Source: Kuschelorhynchus macadamiae
Taxonomy: Eukaryota; Arthropoda; Insecta; Coleoptera; Curculionidae
DNA: 64,000 nt
Assembly: GCA_030620095.1 (NCBI GenBank)
Contig: JAUTXW010000349.1
Location: forward strand, 1,526,001-1,590,000
Reading direction: 5' to 3'
The notes beneath the pieces were generated by a model, which did no database searches, was not told where the DNA came from, and was given only the letters and a program-made list of their open reading frames with translations. The translations under genes were made by a program, and so were the position numbers. Shown here piece by piece: positions 53,730 to 64,000 of this stretch (position 1 is its first letter; each line of letters opens with the position of its first letter).

Positions 53730-56700
53730 ATGAGTCGTTTCAATTATCCAGAAAAAGAAATGGAAAAGGCCATTGAGGCCGTTAAAAGTGGGTCACCTAT
53801 TGCCACAGCAGCTAAACTTTTTAAGGCACCACGGATGACGCTTTCAGATAAATGCAAAGGTAAAACTCCCCTTAAAAGGAAAATGGGTTCATCGTCCATT
53901 CTTTCTGAAAGTGAGGAGTTAGTTTTGGTCAAATGGATTTGTCATTTAGGTAGCAGAGGATTTCCTGTTACCTGCACTCAGCTGCTGGATAGTGTACAAA
54001 TGCTACTTAAAGCAGACAAAAAGGAAACTCCTTTTGTTAATAATCGACCAGGGCGGCATTGGCTAGAAGCCTTTCAAAAAAGACATCCTGAAATAAGTTT
54101 GAGGGTTTCACAAAATTTAACAAAAACTCGGGCGTCTGTCTCGGAAATAGCTGTAAGGCGGTGGTTTGGGGAGATCACGGAGTATTTTATCGACAATAAT
54201 TTATTAGATGTCTGCAACGATCCATCACGTGTGTTTAACTGCGACGAAACCGCATTTTTCTTGAGCCCTGGCAACAATCGTGTTTTGGTAAAGAAGGGTC
54301 AAAAATCAGTTCATGTTGTTACAAATTCAGATGAAAAAGAAAATATAACGACTCTTGTTATGGGAAATGCAAAAGGTGACCTCGCTCCAGCAATGGTAGT
54401 GGTTAATCTCAAGAGAATTCCTAAGTCCCTGGTATCTTCCATGCCTCCATCTTGGGCTATCGGTCGGTCAGATAACGGATGGATGACCGGACAAACATTC
54501 TTTGAATATATAGCTAATGTTTTCCATCCGTGGTTGGTACAGAATAACGTAAACTTACCCGTAATTCTCTATCTCGATGGTCACGCCTCCCATTTAACAT
54601 TACCGCTAAGTCAATTTTGTACGGAAAATGGGATAGAAATTGTTGCTTATACCCAAACTCTACTCATTTTCTACAACCCATGGACGTAGCAGTCTTCCAT
54701 CCACTAAAGGTTGCCTGGAAAAAAGATGTTTATAAATGGCGTATAGAAAACGCCGGTGTCCGCTTGAATCGCGATAACTTCGCCTTACTTCTTCACAAAG
54801 TTTTGGAAAACAGCGTTAAACCAGATATGTTAAAAAATGGTTTTAGAGCATGTGGGCTCCTTCCATTGAATCCCGATGCTATAGAATATTTTAAAATAAA
54901 TTCTAAAGTAGATAATGATGCCCTAAAAACTACTGATGGCGAAAGCAATCTAGAGGCAACAAAGAATCATTTAAAGTTTATTGAATCTTTAATATCAGAG
55001 GAGAAGCTCAATTTATTTAAAGAGTCTGGACCAATATGGTTGCACGAGGTAGAGTTTACTGAATTGTTTAAGCTTTGGCATCAGATTAAAGAGAACATTT
55101 ATCAAATAGAAGCAGAAACCTTACCACAAAGAGTAGAAGCAGAATCTTTAATCGACAATGAAATAATAATTGACGATATAATTGAAGACTTAATACCGGA
55201 AAACGAAACACTTGACTTTGTTGTAGGCGATGGAGGTATATTATTGGCAGTCAACAATGACGGTATAGTATACTTTTTTTGTTTGGTCAATCTTTGCTTT
55301 ATATTCATAAATCCTAATTCATTTTCAGATCCTGAACTTAGTTAAACCGATGCGACAATTAACGAACCATACAATGAGAGTGACCAAAGAGGTAAAATAA
55401 TGATTGTCTTTTAAGTATACAGAAGTAATTTTATCTTTCATATTTATCGTAGATATTCCAAGTAGCAGTTCTAAAATACATATTATAAGCAATGAAGTTA
55501 TCCAAAAAGCTTTTAAAGCAGATCAGACAATTCCAGGACTAGTTCAAGGGTCTGCTTCGCATGAAGCATTTTCGTCCACAGAACATTCTGATATTCTGTG
55601 CGAATCAGCAGTAATTAATGATTCAAATGATCTTTTTCAGAGTGGTATACTTATATTTTATACAAATTAATATGACATTATAAAGGTATTCTGCTTTTAG
55701 TTCTTCCGTTGGACAGTCCTAGAAAATGTCTAAGCGATCCAGAAATAGAAAATGATAGCCCTAAATCAAAACAAATTTTTTCGTTAGCAATCCGTGACCA
55801 AAAAATGAATGACGATGAGAAAAACTCTGATATATTAGATATATCAATGTCAGGATGCACTGCAGGTTCTGAGGGAAAGTTTACAGTAGTCCCATCCGAG
55901 ATAGGCTCTTTACCAGGTAGGTAGTTCTTTACAAAAAAAAAACAATTTCTTACTGGTATCATATATTATTTACATGGTATTTTATCAAATATTTTATAGT
56001 GCACCCGTTTGATGCATCACTGTCTGAATCTAACGAACCTAGCTCTAGAGATTGTCCAACCTTATTCAAAATAGAAGATCAAGACAATGTAAATTTTCGG
56101 AGACCTATTTTATCGGCAACACCAGTCCAACAAAACACAAATAAAGCCGAGAGTGAAGTAGACAAAAAATCTGAGGAAAACATTTCAGTGGTTTCGCCTT
56201 TGACTCCATCAACTCTAAGTGGTAATTGCGAAAATATTACTTAATACTTTTTACTTTAACACATTTTATATGTGGTTTAACTTTATTTGGTAATGAAAAT
56301 TTAATTATGTTTTAGATCTTCAAATGAATATTTCGATGTCTGAATCTAAGGAATCAACTCAATGCCCCATAAACGCTTTGAAGAAAGATGAAAGCAAAGT
56401 GTTGACTGCAGAAAACAAAAACTCATGTGAAACAAAGGATATTCCATCCGACATACCATCTCCATTTAAAAATAGCCTGTTTTGGCCAGAGACACCAAAG
56501 GTGGCTGTCAAAATGAAGGAGAAAATACCGTCTGTGGCTACTTCCAAAAACTGGCAAGAATACTATAGGAAAAAAACAAAATAAAAAACTGGAAATCGAG
56601 AAACAGGTTCAAGAAAGAAAAAGGAAAAGATCGGAAATGCAAGAATTAAAGAAAAAGACGCAGAAGGTTAAAAAAATTATGAGAAAACCGCTACAAATAA

Positions 56701-56885
56701 TAAATGAGGAAAAACCTCATATATCAGATCCAAACAATAATTCTTGGTTCTGCCATATATGCGAAGAAGAGTGCTAAGAAGACATGATAAAATGTCAGAC
56801 GTGCCTCAAGTGGATGCACGCGAAGGTTACAAAAAAAACAAAAAGATTCACTTGTGAAATTTGTAAAAATAATAAATATGTTTTT
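53730..56885 (+). pseudogene. pogo-2 transposase ending in a PHD-like finger
   Basis: ATG 53730: psq HTH (MSRFNYPEKEMEKAIEAVKS, APRMTLSDKCKGK), CENP-B-like HTH with RPGRHWLEAFQKRHPEI, then the DDE domain: FNCDETAFFLSPGN (first Asp), VILYLDGHASHLT (second Asp) and, after a one-base shift near 54647, STHFLQPMDVAVFHPLK (third acidic site). Further downstream, GFRACGLLPLNPDAIEYFK. Several small acidic/Ser-rich exons follow, bounded by TAG/CAG acceptors and G|GT donors (for example near 55452, 55700, 56000, 56315). The last has DIPSPFKNSLFWPETPK, KNWQEYYRKK and then WFCHICEEEC..MIKCQTCLKWMHAKV..FTCEIC, a Cys4-His-Cys3 PHD-type pattern with one stop. Few lesions, but frameshifted. Confidence 0.85.
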
Positions 56886-57183
56886 AAAAAATTTGTTAAC
56901 GTCCTTTTCTACGTGACGAATACTAATGCATTATGGTGACGATAACTGGGACATCCTTAGTTTTTGCCTGACGAATACTGGTACATTTGTCCAAAAAAAC
57001 TAAATATTAATAAAAAAATTATTTTAGTATAAATACTGCATATCTGAAACCAGAAATACTAAGAAAATACATTCAACTAGCCATAAAAAAAATTTTTGTC
57101 CCCAAAAAATTTTTTTTAACATAGATATTAAATTTCAAATGGCTGTCTTGCTCTTAACATGACGAATACTGGGACATTTACCT

Positions 57184-57939
57184 TATATATACAGGATATG
57201 AAATAAAAACAAAAATAGGATTTTGGAAGATTGTTTTTTTTTTAATTCCAACATTTGAGACAACTAAATTAAAGAGCCTGCAAATACAAATAAACATGCT
57301 TTTATATTTTTTGATAATAAACTTAATTTTGAGAAAATTAATAGCAAATATGTAAAAATGATACATTATCTAAAGATTCACTCTTTTCTCAATAGCTAAA
57401 CGTATTATCAAAACACTTCTGAAAGCTTTTTGACTTTTATTAGCAGACTCTTTAATTTAGGTGCTTTAAAAGTTGAGATAACTTTATTGGCTGAAATCAC
57501 AAATAAAAAATATGTTTAAATATATGTTACTTATTTTCCACTTATTGACTATTAAAGTGCTTTAATTTACTGTTTATTTCATTTTTTAATTTGGCTATCC
57601 TAAGCTCTTAATAAGCAAAACATTTATGCAAAAACTTTTTTGATAAAATCAATAGGTATAAGAAAATTAATGTTATTTATATGAATGACTTTTCCTTTCT
57701 ATTCTAAAAATTAAGTCATGCATGATAATATTCCTTTTTTATATCAGACTAAACTCGTTACAAAGTTTGGCTAATTTTTATTAGTTAAATATGTGAAACA
57801 AAATGATAAGGTTCATAAGACATATACAAAATTACACTGCACCTTTCAAAGTTAGCATTCGTGTTATCTTTTAGGCAACACATCGGAAACCTCTCTCTGC
57901 AATGCACAAAAAAAACTGTTCGACGAATCTTAAGGGACC
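57184..57939. other. AT-rich spacer
   Basis: No supported feature beyond the TATATA remnant at the pogo-2 border. Confidence 0.5.
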
Positions 57940-59840
57940 GGTCTTACCCAGATCTAAACTCTTCGCTTATGCTATGATGATTTTCATATTTTAGAAACTC
58001 CTCTTAAACATTTAAATATTGATTTAATTAAACAAGTCCCACTGGACTACATAATAATAATAATAATCTTTATTGTCTAACAGATACATCCATGTATAAG
58101 ACAATTGAGCATGAAATATGAGAGGAGAAATTAATGTAATTTGAACTAAAAATGAAAAAAGAGCAATAGATTTCTACCAATAAAATTAAAGGTAAATTAT
58201 AAAGGTCTTCATTCAAGGCACAAGAATCTATTCTTTAAGAGTGTTGTAAGCTTAGCGAGTGTATGATAGTGTAAATCAATATCATTACAAGTACCGTTGA
58301 AGATATTCATAGCCTGATATAATGGCGTTTTCATGAGAAAACTGGTTGATGGGGTCGGCAAATGGAAAACGGAGAATACTCTAGTGGACCTAGCAGGAAC
58401 GTGAAAGAGGACTTGCTGCAACAGAATCGGGCAGTCAACGTAGTACTTACATAACTTTATAAGAAATGTAACCATATGATAGCATCTACGGCACGTTAAT
58501 AACGGCAGCTGAAATTGCCTGGTCAGCAGAATCTCATCAATACTTTTAGCAGGATACACTTTATCCCGGCTGAACTTTAAAAACTTAGCAAACTTCCTCT
58601 GGACACTCTCTAATTAACTGACATATTTAGTATAAATTGAATTCCATATAATTGCACCATATTCTAGTCTCGAGAGCACATAGCTAGAATATAAGGTTTT
58701 AAGTGTTGAGATGTTCTCGAAACCAGTGGAATTGCGAATTATAAAACCCAGGGTCTTTAAGGCAGAATTGCAAATTCCATCAATGTGGTCAGCAAAGGAG
58801 AGCTTAGGATCGAATACAATTCCAAGGTCCTTGAAAGTGTCACAACGCCGAATATTGTTGGCATCATGTTATATTGAAAGTCGATACTATGGACTTTATT
58901 AGTGTATGTCATCAAGAAGCACTGTTCCGCATTTAATGGTAGCTTGTTCATTACACACCAGCGTTGAATAGATTTTATATCCTGCTGCAAGGAAACACAA
59001 GCACTTATATTATTTATAACGCGAAAAAGCTTCTAATCATCGGCAAATAACAGAACATTACTGTCGATGTTGTCGTTAATAAAAAGTAGAAAAATAAGTG
59101 GGGCCAGGTTGCTCACTTGCGGTGCCCCACTTGTGGCTGTAAATTTAGATGATTTATGTCCACGGATTTCAACATATTGCGAACGGTTGCTTAAGTAGGA
59201 CTCAAAAAAAGAAACAAGATCTCTGCTGAACCCCAATTTGTCTTGTTTATGTAAAAGTATGGAATGGTCAACCTTTATGTCATTGCATTTGGCCATAAGA
59301 TTATTATCAACTTCAAGTTTATGTATAGAATATAACAGATATGCAAAACAACTTTTATTGTATTTTGTTCGAAATTTCCGTAAATTATACGAACAGGAGT
59401 ATATAACCCATAATGTTCACAATCTGATCCATATCTGTGATGATGTTCTTTTATATAGATCTTTGGATAATTTTCCTCCATTTAAATAGGAAAACTTAAA
59501 TTTCGAAATAAAAAAACAAGTAAAAACATCCAAACATCCACTTCAACAATTCATTAATCGGGAATATGAGAAAAGAAAATTTGTAACTTCTGCTATTGAT
59601 GATAATGATTTCTTATTATGAAACGAGGTGGGAACTGTTTTTGAACCACTTTTAAATGGGTATGTAAAAATGTTTGAGAAAGTAGTTATTAAAAATTTAG
59701 TTATGGGAACCGGTTTAAAAAACTGTTATTTGATCCTAAAGAGCAAAATTGTCATGAAAGTTATAAAAATAATACAAGGCGTGGCCACCAATGAAGTGTT
59801 TTTAATTTATAATCCTTTTGAAACTTTTCAAAATATGTAG
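57940..59840 (+). pseudogene. CACTA-like transposase remnant split by LINE-D
   Basis: Left piece 57950-58047 ends ETPLKHLNIDLIKQVPLDYM. The right piece starts at about 59286 and reads on in the same frame as HLAIRLLSTSSLCIEYNRYA, then LYEQEYITHNVHNLIHICDD, the NVH-L-HL motif of CACTA/DUF4218-type transposases. A further piece near 59520 reads KHPLQQFINREYEKRKF. The DYMH motif is at the LINE junction. The region normally between DYMH and AIR-LL is absent, so this copy was already internally deleted or lost sequence at insertion. A tail ORF at 59628-59840 may be the C-terminus. Differs from the 34.5 kb element. Confidence 0.55.
58046..59285 (-). pseudogene. LINE-D, 5'-truncated, reverse transcriptase 3' part
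   Basis: Minus-strand LINE. Reverse transcriptase motifs: KVDHSILLHKQDKLGFSRDL, FFESYLSNRSQYVEIRGH, SNLAPLIFLLFINDN, NVLLFADD (the FADD catalytic box), then IQRWCVMNKLPLNAEQCFLM, a thumb region, and the C-terminal domain VYPAKSIDEILLTRQFQLPL to LKNRFLCLE ending at 58209. The 3' tail is AATAAAGATTATTATTATT, read on the minus strand near 58075-58046. Frameshifts near 58990, 58860 and 58600. It inserted in the CACTA-like remnant at GACTACAT; no clear target duplication. Non-LTR clade Jockey/CR1-like. Confidence 0.8.
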
Positions 59841-60240
59841 TCCTCATGTAATTCCAAATTAATAAAAGGCGGAAGTGTTGACAACTTACTTCAAAAAATG
59901 AAATAAGTTCTCTTAGCAATATAGTAACCAAAGGTATTCTTTTTAAAGGATATTTTATATCATTTATCCATTAATTCCCTTTTTTTATCCAACTTTTCTA
60001 TTTCATTCCTTGCTTAGAATTCGAAAATCAGTTTCTACTAACACATCATCAAGGTTTGCAAATAAGTTTTGTTGCTGTTCGGGTAATTATTGGTGTAGGT
60101 CAAAATTATTTAGGAAGCTGCTACATAGAAATATATTATTATCCTAGAATTTAGGACTGCGTAAAATAAAATCTGATGCATGACTCATAAACACTCAAAG
60201 AATACTGTAAAATCTAATAGAAAGTTAATCTAATAATTAC
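59841..60240. other. AT-rich spacer
   Basis: No gene or repeat recognised. Confidence 0.5.
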
Positions 60241-60741
60241 TAGGGGTGGGCAAAAGAACTGAATAATAGTCGATTATTCTATTTAAAATTTTTCAAAAAT
60301 CGATTACGTAATTGTTTAATTAATCGATTTTTCGAATTATCCATTATCTGATTTTCCTAAAATAAATTTGTATAATCCATTTTATCCATGCTTATATATT
60401 GTCTCTATTTTTTAACAGTATGCAGTGAATCCATAAAACGTTGCACAACTTTCAATAAAATTTATACAACTTCCTTTAAAATAAAATATTAAAGATTATT
60501 TCTCCAGACAAAATAATCTTAAAAAAATCTATTCAGGGTATATATGTATAAGCAAGTGTAAAAAAAACATTACTTAAACAGCTGTGCGAAAAATAATTTA
60601 ATAATGGAAAAATACCAGATTTACCTATGATATCCCCAAATTCAATTAATCTAGATATCGAGATATTGATATTTCGATTAATCGATATTCCAATTAATCA
60701 GAAAAAAATTGATTATGGATTTGAATAATCGCCCAGCCCTA
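60241..60741. repeat. hAT-type MITE
   Basis: Ends TAGGGGTGGGCAAA at 60241 and TCGCCCAGCCCTA at 60741. Flanking 8-mers ATAATTAC and ATGATAAC match at 6 of 8 positions. It is rich in TCGATT/AATCGAT motifs, 501 bp, no ORF. The TAGGG-TGGGC ends and 8-bp duplication are hAT-like. Confidence 0.75.
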
Positions 60742-60749
60742 ATGATAAC

Positions 60750-61377
60750 ATTTGGTAGTATAATATAAGCAGAATATGCCTGGTTATAAATTATCACCAT
60801 GGAAAAAAACAGGGGGGCAGTTAATATATGAGTGCTTTGCCATTAAGTTGCTTGAGTGCATAATCTTTTAAAATTCAGCAACTCTTATTGTTCAGGTTAC
60901 AATATTTGTATATGATTCTCTCTCAAATACAAAAAATTCATTCTACTTTATGTTAAAATTCCCTGTAGGCTGTTTGTTTTTTTTTTCAGTATGCAGTAAT
61001 TGAATTTGATTATGATGGCATTTTCTAAATATCCGCATGTCCTTTGTCATGGATCAACATTAATGAATTAAGAGCGTTGTGGTCACCCAAATCCTCAATG
61101 GAAAGAAACTGCATAAACCTATGCCACGACGCAGAACTAGATTGGAACCTTATTGAAAACATCACAGTCTTGAGGCAGTATGGTAAGTTTTTTACAGGGT
61201 TGCCAAAAAAAAAAAATGTATAGAATGTGAAAGCTATTTAATATAGCTCACCCTCCTTAAATTCAGTTGTTTTTTAAAACATGTTGCTTAAAATTTAACT
61301 TTTTAAATTTAAAGATCCTATTTACTTATTTACTCACCAAAAAAACAAGTAAGACCTGAGTTACCAGACTCAATGAC
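60750..61377. other. Spacer
   Basis: No supported feature. A short stretch near 61080-61180 could be weakly coding (WN-LIEN-like) but I cannot identify it. Confidence 0.4.
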
Positions 61378-61599
61378 TAAGGCTGTGGTCAGAGTGGCAC
61401 CGTTTTCGGCCGAATTCATCGATATTTTTTAATCTCATTGTATTGTATTATCGTGGTCATAGTACAGCCGATGAGTTCGGCCGAATACATCCGACGTCGG
61501 ATAGATTCAAATGTATTTGTTTTTTTCGGCCGAGTTTGAGGACTTTATACTAGTGATTTGCTTTATTTATTTTACGATATTTTGGAAAAGCAGTTTAAA

Positions 61600-63563
61600 A
61601 TGGTGGACTGCGAGAAATTAATAAGCTTAGTATTTGAAAGAAAGAGTTTATGGGACATTAGAAGTAAATATTACCATAACAGAGACATTGCTAGGAAACT
61701 ATGGAATGAAATTGCTGTAGAAATGGAAACTGGAAGTAAGTATTTTTATAGAAAGTATATTTTATTACCAAACAAACTAATGCTGTTGAAAATTAGCGCC
61801 AAGGTTATTAAAATAATGTTTAAATGTTTCACGTATTTCATACGCTCTTCTTGTGGATCGATTGAAACGTCTTGTTCCTCTGTTACCATTGGGGATAGCA
61901 TTATTAATAGCAACATTTATTTCTGACAAAATTGACTCATGTATGCCTTCACTATCGATTATAATATTGTGCAATAAACAAACACATTTCACAACAGTAT
62001 TAACGTTATTTGGATGAAGTTGTAGCTCGGTTTTTAAGCATCGCCATTTGCTTACCAAAATTCCAAAGGCACATTCAACAGTGCGCCTTGCTCTGCTCAG
62101 GCGATAATTAAATATTTCTTTTTCGTTGTCAACATTGTTGATATTGTCAGTAGGGTACGGTCTCATCAAATATTCTTTCAGCGGATATCCTTGGTCTTCC
62201 AACAAAACAAATGGTGCACTAATATGTGGATCATTTAGTTCCCTATTCGGTGAAATGAATTTGTTTCCAAACGGTGATATGTGTTGGTTTGACTAAATAC
62301 GCCACTGCCGCTTTGTCTTCCATAAGCCCCTATATCTACAGTAATGAATTTATAATTGGCATCAGCGATTCCCTGAAGATGAATTGAAAAGTATTTCTTA
62401 TAATTATAGAACAGTGATCCAGATTTTGGGGGACATTTTATTCATATGTGTTTGCCATCTGTACACCCAACACAGTTTTAGAAAATTCCATAAATGTTCA
62501 AAAAAGTATGCAATTCTGTAGAAATCATCAGTTTTGGGTTCGGGAATATGTTGTTGATAAAAGACTTTCCAAATAATTTCGCACGATTCATAAACAATAA
62601 CTGCTATTGTATTATGACTCATTCTAAAAGAAAATGCTAGTGATCTGAACCCAATTCCCGAATCTGAAAAAAAAATGAATGGGATGTTAATTTAAATAGC
62701 ACACATGTATTGTTTTTTATTATAGCCACTAATTATTTTTATTTTCAGGTGACGTAGTGAAAAATAAATGGCAGAATCTAAGAGATACGTATCGTCGGGA
62801 ATATATGAAATCGTCGTTACCAACAGGCTCTGGTTCTGACTTTACTTCAAAATGGAAATTTTTTGAACTTTTGAAATTTCTTAATGATACATTTGCTTCA
62901 AGGTCTCTGGTTAGGAACATTTCGGAAACAAACTCGATGGAATATACACAGTCTTCCAGACACGCCAACAATGAACAGTGTGATTCAGAATCAGATGCAG
63001 ATCTAGAATCTGCCACTGCTTCTGAAGTACGCTCAAAATCTTACAAAACCAAACAGGACATTCCTGGGAGTTTACAAAGATCTTCAATACACAAAAGTCA
63101 TGTCAGTTCAACGATTGCAGCTCCAAAGAGAACAAAGCCAAAAAAAGATCCAATTTCTGATCTGTTGGAAATTGAAAAAACAAAAATTGCTCATTTGGAG
63201 GGAATCAGTTCTCAGCAGAAGAGACACATAGATGAAGATGAAGACTACTTTTTTCTAATGAGCTTGCTACCACATTTACGAGCCACACCAGAGAAACGTA
63301 AATTATATACACGTATTAAATTACAGCAGGTTATAATGGAGGAAAAACAGCAGAGAGGACCAACTTCTTCAGTTTCGACATGCAGTACCCCAATGCCAAG
63401 TCCTTCAGCTGCAACGAACTGGAGTTTTAATAAACACCGTAATACCGATGAAACACATTTGTCACCATCGACAGGTTACCAACAGCAGCGATATCATGAA
63501 CTACAAACATCAAATAACACTATGACCACTGAACTTAATGAATTTGTACATTTCCGGCAGTAG
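61600..63563 (+). CDS. H3 MADF/BESS-domain protein
   Basis: Exons 61600-61735 and 62749-63563, 951 nt, 316 residues, open throughout. Exon 1: MVDCEKLISLVFERKSLWDI to ETG, ending A|GTAAGT. Exon 2 follows TTTTCAG; the phase-1 join gives SDVVKNKWQNLRDTYRREYM, completing the MADF domain through KWKFFELLKFLNDTF. Then a Ser-rich linker, KPKKDPISDLLEIEKTKIAH and a BESS-type motif DEDYFFLMSLLPHLR. The C-terminus is Ser/Thr/Gln-rich. Same role inferred as in H2. The intron contains the transposase 3' exon on the other strand. An AATAAA lies near 63613. Confidence 0.88.
61777..62663 (-). pseudogene. H3 Harbinger transposase, 3' exon, decayed
   Basis: Minus-strand exon starting at 62663 after TTTTTTTTTCAG: SGIGFRSLAFSFRMSHNTIA, YQQHIPEPKTDDFYRIAYFF, a broken first-Asp region (expected DGKH, here in shifted frames near 62450), YKFITVDIGAYGRQS in another frame, then EDQGYPLKEYLMRPYPTDN and YRLSRARRTVECAFGILVSK (catalytic Glu), ending near 61777. 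At least three frameshifts between 62206 and 62480. Exon 1 is not in the window. It is wholly contained in the MADF intron 61736-62748, in the same antisense layout as H1 and H2. Confidence 0.82.
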
Positions 63564-64000
63564 AATCAGTGATTTTGACATTTTGTTTTCTACTTTTTCT
63601 ATTCTGGTAAAGAATAAATAACTTTCATTACGTTTACCTATTTATACGTATGCATATCCCCCAAGCACAGGTGGACAAATATAGCTTGATACCTGAAATC
63701 AGCTGGCTATCTTTATCTGTTTCGGCCATATCAGATCTCCATATCTTGTTTTCGTTCAACATCAGGGATCAAGCTAAATTTGTCGACCTGTACGTCTTTA
63801 TCAAAAACAGGTCTAATTTCAATTCCCAATAAACGACTGTTACATGGTATTTTTACAGTGCTCCAATCTGTCTGCACGAGCTAGACAGTTTTTAAATAAG
63901 TTATATATACTTTATATAGGTAAATCAAGTGAATTAGTGGTCAAAAAATTATACTAAAAATCGTGACGTGCCATTTGCAATACTAAATATCTAGGAAATG
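63564..64000. other. Downstream part of H3, no exon identified
   Basis: By analogy with H2, transposase exon 1 should lie upstream on the minus strand, but I could not recognise it here. There is an inverted pair GACCTGTACGTC..AAAACAGGTC near 63785-63812. The window ends within the element. Confidence 0.4.

Larger units (their letters stand above)
53058..57183. mobile_element. pogo-like element 2
   Basis: Ends AGGTAAATGACCCAGT at 53058 and the complement of AGGTAAATGTCCCAGT ending at 57183, with TA at both edges (53056-53057, 57184-57185). Many subterminal copies of TGACGAWNACTGG in both orientations lie at 53070-53720 (about eight) and 56910-57175 (about four). It carries one multi-exon transposase gene. 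4.1 kb. Confidence 0.9.
61381..64000. mobile_element. PIF/Harbinger element H3, cut by window end
   Basis: Begins GGCTGTGGTCAGAGTGGCAC at 61381 after TAA (61378-61380). Subterminal TTCGGCCGA motifs repeat at about 61411, 61470 and 61529. It carries MADF exon 1 (plus), transposase exon 2 (minus) and MADF exon 2 (plus) in the same order as H1 and H2. Transposase exon 1 and the right terminus are not seen before 64000 and are expected beyond it. Confidence 0.75.

Overview
The window looks like a repeat-rich, AT-rich arthropod (most likely insect) nuclear locus. I see spliced genes with GT-AG introns, MADF/BESS and THAP DNA-binding domains, Jockey-type LINEs and several DNA transposon families common in insects. 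A short (CCTAA)n stretch matches the arthropod TTAGG telomere repeat. I found no ordinary host gene, tRNA, rRNA or CRISPR array. Essentially every coding segment belongs to a transposable element, and most are decayed.

Layout. 0.5-7.6 kb: a Jockey-like LINE (LINE-B), split in its ORF1 by a PIF/Harbinger element (H1, 964-5989, TSD TAA), which itself received a DD41D mariner element and a MITE. 7.7-15.5 kb: a second Jockey LINE (LINE-A), split by an apparently intact Harbinger (H2, about 8711-12164) and by about 1 kb of other sequence. 15.5-28.3 kb: two inverted copies of a 1.4-1.5 kb CCAAT/TATA-containing repeat face inward around a third Jockey LINE (LINE-C) and a decayed minus-strand gene with a triplicated small exon. 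28.3-32 kb: a THAP/P-element-like pseudogene. 32.8-43.9 kb: a Transib-like (RAG1-core-related) transposase interrupted by a 9 kb CACTA-like element that carries two genes. 45.7-51.7 kb: a pogo-like element (pogo-1) holding a piggyBac (46660-48977, TSD TTAA). 52.7-57.2 kb: a hairpin MITE, an (AT)n run and a second pogo-like element (pogo-2) ending in a PHD finger. 57.9-59.8 kb: a CACTA-like remnant split by a minus-strand LINE. 60.2-60.7 kb: a hAT-type MITE. 61.4 kb to the end: a third Harbinger (H3) that runs out of the window.

How the genes work together. Each Harbinger encodes a DDE transposase and a MADF (Myb-like) partner on opposite strands. In H1 and H2 the two genes are braided: the last transposase exon lies inside the MADF intron, and the last MADF exon lies inside the transposase intron. 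H3 shows the visible part of the same layout. Splice signals and reading-frame arithmetic support this in H2, where both genes are open from start to stop. The two pogo elements share a core terminus and a C-terminal motif but carry different subterminal repeat arrays, as expected if transposase and binding sites diverged together.
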